DNA of 64,000 nt, taken from positions 217,528 to 281,527 of the forward strand of contig NZ_KZ984441.1 of assembly GCF_003569915.1 (NCBI RefSeq), in the 5' to 3' direction. The translations under genes and the position numbers were made by a program. Positions within the stretch are counted from its first letter, which is position 1. Every line of letters starts with the position of its first letter. The stretch is from Comamonas testosteroni (GTDB taxonomy: Bacteria; Pseudomonadota; Gammaproteobacteria; Burkholderiales; Burkholderiaceae_C). Shown here in pieces: positions 60,362 through 64,000 of the stretch. The notes under the pieces were generated by a model. That model was not told the origin of the DNA, did not search any database, and saw only the letters and a list, made by a program, of their open reading frames with translations.

Positions 60362-60455
60362 AGCCCGCCGATTTTGCCTGTGAGTTGAGGGCGTTGCAGG
60401 GACTAGAGGGCAGCCCCAAGCCCTCTCGGTGACAGCCCAATTAAAATCACGCTTT

Positions 60456-61283
60456 ATGACTTTTCTCGACATGCTGCGCGACGCGTCCACGCGCAATGAC
60501 TCCATGCTGTGCGTGGGTCTGGACCCAGAACCCAGCCGCTTTCCCGGCGCCATGAAGGGCGATGCTTCCAAGATCTACGACTTCTGTGCAGCCATCGTCG
60601 ATGCCACTCACGACCTGGTCAACAGCTTCAAGCCCCAGATCGCCTACTTCGCCGCTCACCGCGCCGAAGACCAGCTCGAAAAGCTGATGGAACACATGCG
60701 CCGCGTGGCACCCCATGTGCCCGTGATTCTGGACGCCAAGCGCGGCGATATCGGCTCCACCGCCGAGCAGTACGCCAAGGAAGCCTTCGAGCGCTATGGC
60801 GCGGACGCCGTGACGCTCTCGCCCTTCATGGGCTTTGACTCCATCACGCCCTACCTCAAGTACGAGGGCAAGGGCGCCTTCCTGCTGTGCCGCACCTCCA
60901 ACCCCGGTGGTGACGATCTGCAGGCGCAGACGCTGGCCGATGTGCCCGGCAACCCGCATATGTTCGAGCATGTGGCCAAGCTGGCCCAGGGCCCGTGGAA
61001 CACCAACGGCCAGTTGGGTCTGGTGGTGGGCGCCACCCGCCCGCATGAGATCGAGCGCGTGCGCGCCGTGGCTCCCACGCTGCCGCTGCTGATCCCCGGC
61101 GTCGGCGCCCAGGGCGGTGACGCCGTGGCGACGGTGAAGGCGGCAAAAATAGGCGGCGGCCCCATCATCATCAACTCCTCGCGCGCCATTTTGTATGCGG
61201 GTCAGGGCGATGACTTTGCCAAGGCTGCCCGCGAGGCCGCCATCGCCACCCGCGCTACGCTGCAGGCTGCAGCACAGGCCTGA
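60456..61283 (+). CDS. pyrF: Orotidine 5'-phosphate decarboxylase
   Basis: Last step of UMP biosynthesis. The core motif [20 protein letters not shown] holds the catalytic Lys-Asp set. The N-terminus [20 protein letters not shown] fixes the start at 60456, although the frame is open to 60429. Length 275, the longer Burkholderiales-type enzyme. Followed 18 bases later by a LysR regulator in the same direction. Confidence 0.97.
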   Translation: MTFLDMLRDASTRNDSMLCVGLDPEPSRFPGAMKGDASKIYDFCAAIVDATHDLVNSFKPQIAYFAAHRAEDQLEKLMEHMRRVAPHVPVILDAKRGDIGSTAEQYAKEAFERYGADAVTLSPFMGFDSITPYLKYEGKGAFLLCRTSNPGGDDLQAQTLADVPGNPHMFEHVAKLAQGPWNTNGQLGLVVGATRPHEIERVRAVAPTLPLLIPGVGAQGGDAVATVKAAKIGGGPIIINSSRAILYAGQGDDFAKAAREAAIATRATLQAAAQA

Positions 61284-61301
61284 TAGAAGCACTCTCTGGC
61301 C

Positions 61302-62201
61302 ATGCAAAGCAAGTGGCTGGAAGACTTTCTGCTGCTGGCGCAAGAGCGCAGCTTTACCCGTGCGGCCGAGCTGCGCCATGTCACCCACCCGGCCTTTGGC
61401 CGCCGCATTCGCGCGCTGGAGGCCTGGGCCGGCACACCACTGATTGAACCCGGCAGCGGCCCGGTGCGCCTCACGCCTGCAGGCGAGGCTTTCCGAGACA
61501 CGGCCGAACAGATGGTGCGCACCCTGGCCCAGTCGCATGACGAGCTGCAGGCCGTGGCGGGGCGGCAGGCCCATGTGATCACCGTAGCCACGGGCCGCAC
61601 GCTGGCGCGCACCATCGTGGCAGACTGGCTTGCGCGCCACAGCGGTGTGCTGCAGCAGGCCGAGATTCGCGTCATCACCCGCACGCTCGATGAAACCGTG
61701 GTCATGCTGCAGCGCGGCGAGGTCGGCTTCGCGCTGCTCTATCACCACGCAGCCATTGCCGTGCGGCTGGACGGGCGGCAGTTCAGCCACCTCACGGTGA
61801 TGCACGACAAGCTGGTGCCCGTGGCGCGCGCCGATGCCGATGGCAAAGCCCTGTTCGATCTGGCCCAAGCCGGCCAGGCCCCGGTGCCCTATCTGGCCTT
61901 TTCGCACAGCATGGCGCTGGGGCGACTGGTGGAAGACCATCTGGCCAACCACCCGCTCAAGCCACCGCTGCGCCGCTGCATCGACTGCGACTCGGCAGAC
62001 GCCAATTACGAGTACGTGCTCAAAGGCCTGGGCGTGGCCTGGATGCCCTGGTCCATGGTGCAGCGCGACTGCCAGGACGGGCGTCTGGCCGTGGCGGGCG
62101 ACGCCAGCCTCAATGTGCACTTCGATGTGCGCCTGTACCGGCCCAAACGCCATTTGGGTGCGGTGGCCGAGCAGTTCTGGGGCGATATCACGCAAGTGTG
62201 A
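61302..62201 (+). CDS. LysR-family transcriptional regulator
   Basis: A 299-residue regulator. The N-terminal winged HTH (residues 1-65) has WLEDFLLLAQERSFTRAAEL and HVTHPAFGRRIRALEAWAGT. The substrate-binding domain occupies 90-295. It lies directly after pyrF and before a Bug-type binding-protein gene in the same direction, so it may control the latter. The gap to the latter (218 bases) would hold its operator. The ATG at 61302 has no strong SD. Confidence 0.92.
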   Translation: MQSKWLEDFLLLAQERSFTRAAELRHVTHPAFGRRIRALEAWAGTPLIEPGSGPVRLTPAGEAFRDTAEQMVRTLAQSHDELQAVAGRQAHVITVATGRTLARTIVADWLARHSGVLQQAEIRVITRTLDETVVMLQRGEVGFALLYHHAAIAVRLDGRQFSHLTVMHDKLVPVARADADGKALFDLAQAGQAPVPYLAFSHSMALGRLVEDHLANHPLKPPLRRCIDCDSADANYEYVLKGLGVAWMPWSMVQRDCQDGRLAVAGDASLNVHFDVRLYRPKRHLGAVAEQFWGDITQV

Positions 62202-62419
62202 AAGTGCTGTTGGAGTAAGTCTGGCTTTTCAGCAGCACGGCCCTGCGCTCCAATGGCTGCTGAAATTCGCGCAGCGCGGCAAAAACGCTCTGTTTTGCGC
62301 ACACCCCATAAGCACAAATGCGTATCCCGTGCTGAAACAGCACACACTCGTGCCGTATCAGCACCGAATGTCTTTCAGGCTGTTCGCACAATCAACTTAT
62401 ACAGATTCGGAATAGTTCC
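62202..62419. other. LysR / Bug intergenic region
   Basis: A 218-base stretch, presumably holding the promoter of the Bug gene and the LysR operator. I found no convincing T-N11-A palindrome or -10/-35 pair. No ORF. Confidence 0.35.
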
Positions 62420-63403
62420 ATGCAAAACACAAACATCCTCCGTCGTACTGCCCTTGCTGCAGGCATGTTGATGGCCGCCACCGCTGCCGTGCCCGCATTG
62501 GCTGCCGACAACTACCCCTCCAAGGCCATCACCATGGTCGTGGGCTACCCCGCAGGCGGCAGCACCGATCTGGTGGGTCGTCTGGTGGCCGATGGTCTGG
62601 CCAAGCATCTGGGTCAGCCCGTGGTGGTGGAAAACCTGGGCGGTGCCGGCGGTGCCATCGGCGCGCAGAAGGTCGCCAAGTCGCCCGCGGACGGCTACAC
62701 CATCATGGTGGGTGCCAATAACGAGCTGGCCATCGCCAAGCTCATCAACAAGGCCGTGAAGTACAACATCGGCGACTTCACCCCCATCGGCCTGGTCGGC
62801 TCCCAGCCCATGGTGCTGGTGGCTTCGCACAAGGCGGGCGTGAAGAACGCTGCGGAATTCATCAGCCTGGTGGGCAAGAACCCCGACAAGTTCAGCTACG
62901 GCTCCTCGGGCGTGGGCACGGCGCTGCACCTGGCCGGTGAGCTGATCAAGGAGCAGGGCAAGCTGCACATGACCCATGTGCCCTACAAGGGCGTGGCCCC
63001 GCTGACCACCGATCTGGTGGGCAGCAATATCGAATTCGGCATGTTTGTACTGTCGTCCGGCCTGCCCCAGATCAAGGCTGGCAAGGTGGTGGCACTGGGC
63101 ACGACCGAAGCCAAGCGCTCGGCCATTACGCCCGATATTCCTGCGCTGTCCGAGCTGCCCCAGTTCAAGCATGTGGACATCAACAGCTGGTTTGCGCTGA
63201 TGGCCCCCAAGGGCCTGCCCGCTCCCATCGCCGCCAAGCTGAAGAAGGCGCTGGACGAAACCATGGCTTCGCCCGAGTTCCGCAAGAAAATGGAAGAAAC
63301 CGGCAATGTGGTGGCCGACCCCAAGGTGGACGCCGGCAAGTACATCAACACCGAAATCGCCAAGTACTCGAAGATTGTGCAGTTCGCGCATATCGAGAAC
63401 TGA
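62420..63403 (+). CDS. Bug/TctC-family periplasmic solute-binding protein
   Basis: A 327-residue tripartite tricarboxylate transporter receptor. Signal peptide at residues 1-28 (ending ALAAD). Typical segments are YPSKAITMVVGYPAGGSTDL, VVVENLGGAGGAIGAQKVAK and SPADGYTIMVG. The ligand is unknown. No tctA/tctB membrane genes are adjacent, so it is an orphan receptor, as is common in Comamonas and Bordetella where Bug proteins are amplified. Possibly controlled by the upstream LysR regulator. Confidence 0.93.
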   Translation: MQNTNILRRTALAAGMLMAATAAVPALAADNYPSKAITMVVGYPAGGSTDLVGRLVADGLAKHLGQPVVVENLGGAGGAIGAQKVAKSPADGYTIMVGANNELAIAKLINKAVKYNIGDFTPIGLVGSQPMVLVASHKAGVKNAAEFISLVGKNPDKFSYGSSGVGTALHLAGELIKEQGKLHMTHVPYKGVAPLTTDLVGSNIEFGMFVLSSGLPQIKAGKVVALGTTEAKRSAITPDIPALSELPQFKHVDINSWFALMAPKGLPAPIAAKLKKALDETMASPEFRKKMEETGNVVADPKVDAGKYINTEIAKYSKIVQFAHIEN

Positions 63404-63468
63404 TTCAGTGGCCTTGATGGCCGCTTGAAGCTATTCAGGACCTGGCCGTCACACCGGACGTCACTAGT

Positions 63469-63507
63469 AGCCATGCCATGCGCAAAGCACATTTCGGCAT
63501 GGCTTTG
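63469..63507 (+). terminator. Hairpin after the Bug gene
   Basis: AGCCATGCC at 63469-63477 and GGCATGGCT at 63496-63504, followed by TTGTAA. Long loop and weak U-tract. Confidence 0.45.
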
Positions 63508-63515
63508 TAACAACA

Positions 63516-63546
63516 CGCGTCAAAGAGCCATATGACGCGCGTTTTT
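63516..63546 (+). terminator. Probable terminator after the Bug gene
   Basis: CGCGTCA at 63516-63522 and TGACGCG at 63533-63539, then CGTTTTT. Confidence 0.65.
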
Positions 63547-63696
63547 CGTCGCATGCGCTCAGAAATCATTGGCGATAGCACCGTAGTCGCTTAGCATGCA
63601 CAGTGCTGCGATGGTTACCCTGTCCGGGCCTCGCTTCCGTTCATTCAGGTGCCGCAATCGGGTCGTCCCGGCTGCGGCACATCTCTTGTGCTGCCT

Positions 63697-63888
63697 ATGT
63701 CTGCTTCAACACCTCAGGATCTGTCGGCGCTGATCCAGGCGATGACTTCGTCCGTTGCCTCCGATAACGCGCAAAACCTGCTCACTGCCAGCCAATGGGA
63801 GATGCTGGCACCGTATCTGGTGCCGCTCAATCTGGCCGCCAGTGAGGTGCTGTTTGCCGAAGGCACCCTGGACGGCTTTGTTGCATAA
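63697..63888 (+). pseudogene. 5' fragment of a probable cyclic-nucleotide-binding protein gene, cut by IS
   Basis: From the ATG at 63697, about 59 codons read MSASTPQDLSALIQAMTSSV and later LVPLNLAASEVLFAEGTLDG. The phrase LAASEVLFAEGTLD is like the first strand of a CRP-type cyclic-nucleotide-binding domain. The frame then enters the insertion sequence at 63874 and stops at 63886-63888. The remaining gene is outside the window beyond the element. Family assignment is based on a short fragment. Confidence 0.65.
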
Positions 63889-64000
63889 ATCGGCCATAGG
63901 CCAAGGCATCCCCAATCCCAAATAGATTTACGCAGCAGCGACTGTCTGGGGCGTGCCCAGAGCGGTAAATTGATTGAGGATTGAAGCTCGGATGTGCAGC
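63874..64000 (-). mobile_element. IS5-family insertion sequence, IS903-like end, incomplete
   Basis: The boundary is sharp at 63874, where GGCTTTGTTGCATAAATC begins; this resembles the IS903 terminal repeat GGCTTTGTTGAATAAATC. The element runs off the window. Its transposase is on the minus strand with its 3' end near this end. Confidence 0.85.
63928..64000 (-). CDS. IS5-family transposase, C-terminal end only
   Basis: The last 23 codons on the minus strand read LHIRASILNQFTALGTPQTV followed by three Ala and TAA at 63928-63930. The ending resembles the IS903-type transposase tail (MLNKMTKAGMPESVRIA). The rest lies beyond the window. Confidence 0.8.
   Translation of the reverse strand, partial: LHIRASILNQFTALGTPQTVAAA

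Overview
The window looks like chromosome of a Comamonas-type betaproteobacterium (Burkholderiales, Comamonadaceae). The grounds are the high-GC coding style, the recA-recX, def/fmt next to LysM-dprA, secDF-yajC and glnE/yhdP neighbourhoods, a solitary Bug/TctC-type binding protein, and abundant short intergenic repeats. The genus is an inference from remembered gene order and protein style; no database search was run. Most of the window is ordinary housekeeping sequence. No rRNA, tRNA or CRISPR array was seen.

Layout. 1-4.7 kb: 3' end of recA, recX, a membrane protein, an MgtC/DUF4010 protein and a YddG-like exporter. 4.9-11.3 kb: argC, sucCD, a first TerC gene, a decayed gene, pgk. 11.5-17.4 kb: a minus-strand def / lipoprotein / fmt / azlC / azlD group facing LysM protein and dprA. 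17.5-27.9 kb: a DUF1631 protein, secF-secD-yajC, a fused indolepyruvate ferredoxin oxidoreductase with a divergent Lrp-type regulator. 28-38 kb: mltA with a tiny head-to-head membrane ORF, an OmpA-like lipoprotein, then a tightly overlapping yhdP / nitrilase / sensor kinase / response regulator operon. 38-48.7 kb: glnE, a GST, purB, yaeQ, a DUF3717/DUF1289 protein, a second TerC gene behind a clear yybP-ykoY (manganese) riboswitch, an unknown protein, a holin-like protein and an M48 metalloprotease.

48.7-51.5 kb is the most unusual segment. The 3' end of moaC changes abruptly to AT-rich codons and runs into a very AT-rich gene that resembles the TfpX/TfpZ type IV pilin accessory family, followed by a pilA pilin gene. 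pilA has a textbook sigma-54 promoter and a cluster of TGTCA/TGACA half-sites, which fits PilS/PilR control. The accessory gene seems to start with ATT behind a perfect GGAGG. The picture is of an exchangeable pilin cassette recombined between the moaC end and the conserved 5' part of pilA.

51.5-64 kb: a tandem-FHA protein, ssb, an MFS transporter, uvrA, a PQQ-type sugar dehydrogenase, a DAO-family oxidoreductase, a DMT transporter, pyrF, a LysR regulator, a Bug/TctC binding protein, and a gene cut off by an IS5-family element (IS903-like end) that runs out of the window.

Two dispersed repeat families recur between genes. One is a GC-rich element ending in GGCGCAAAGCGCCTCAGGGGG (four copies). 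The other is an AT-richer element beginning TTTGATAGCTG (about ten copies), one copy of which lies inside the dprA reading frame.
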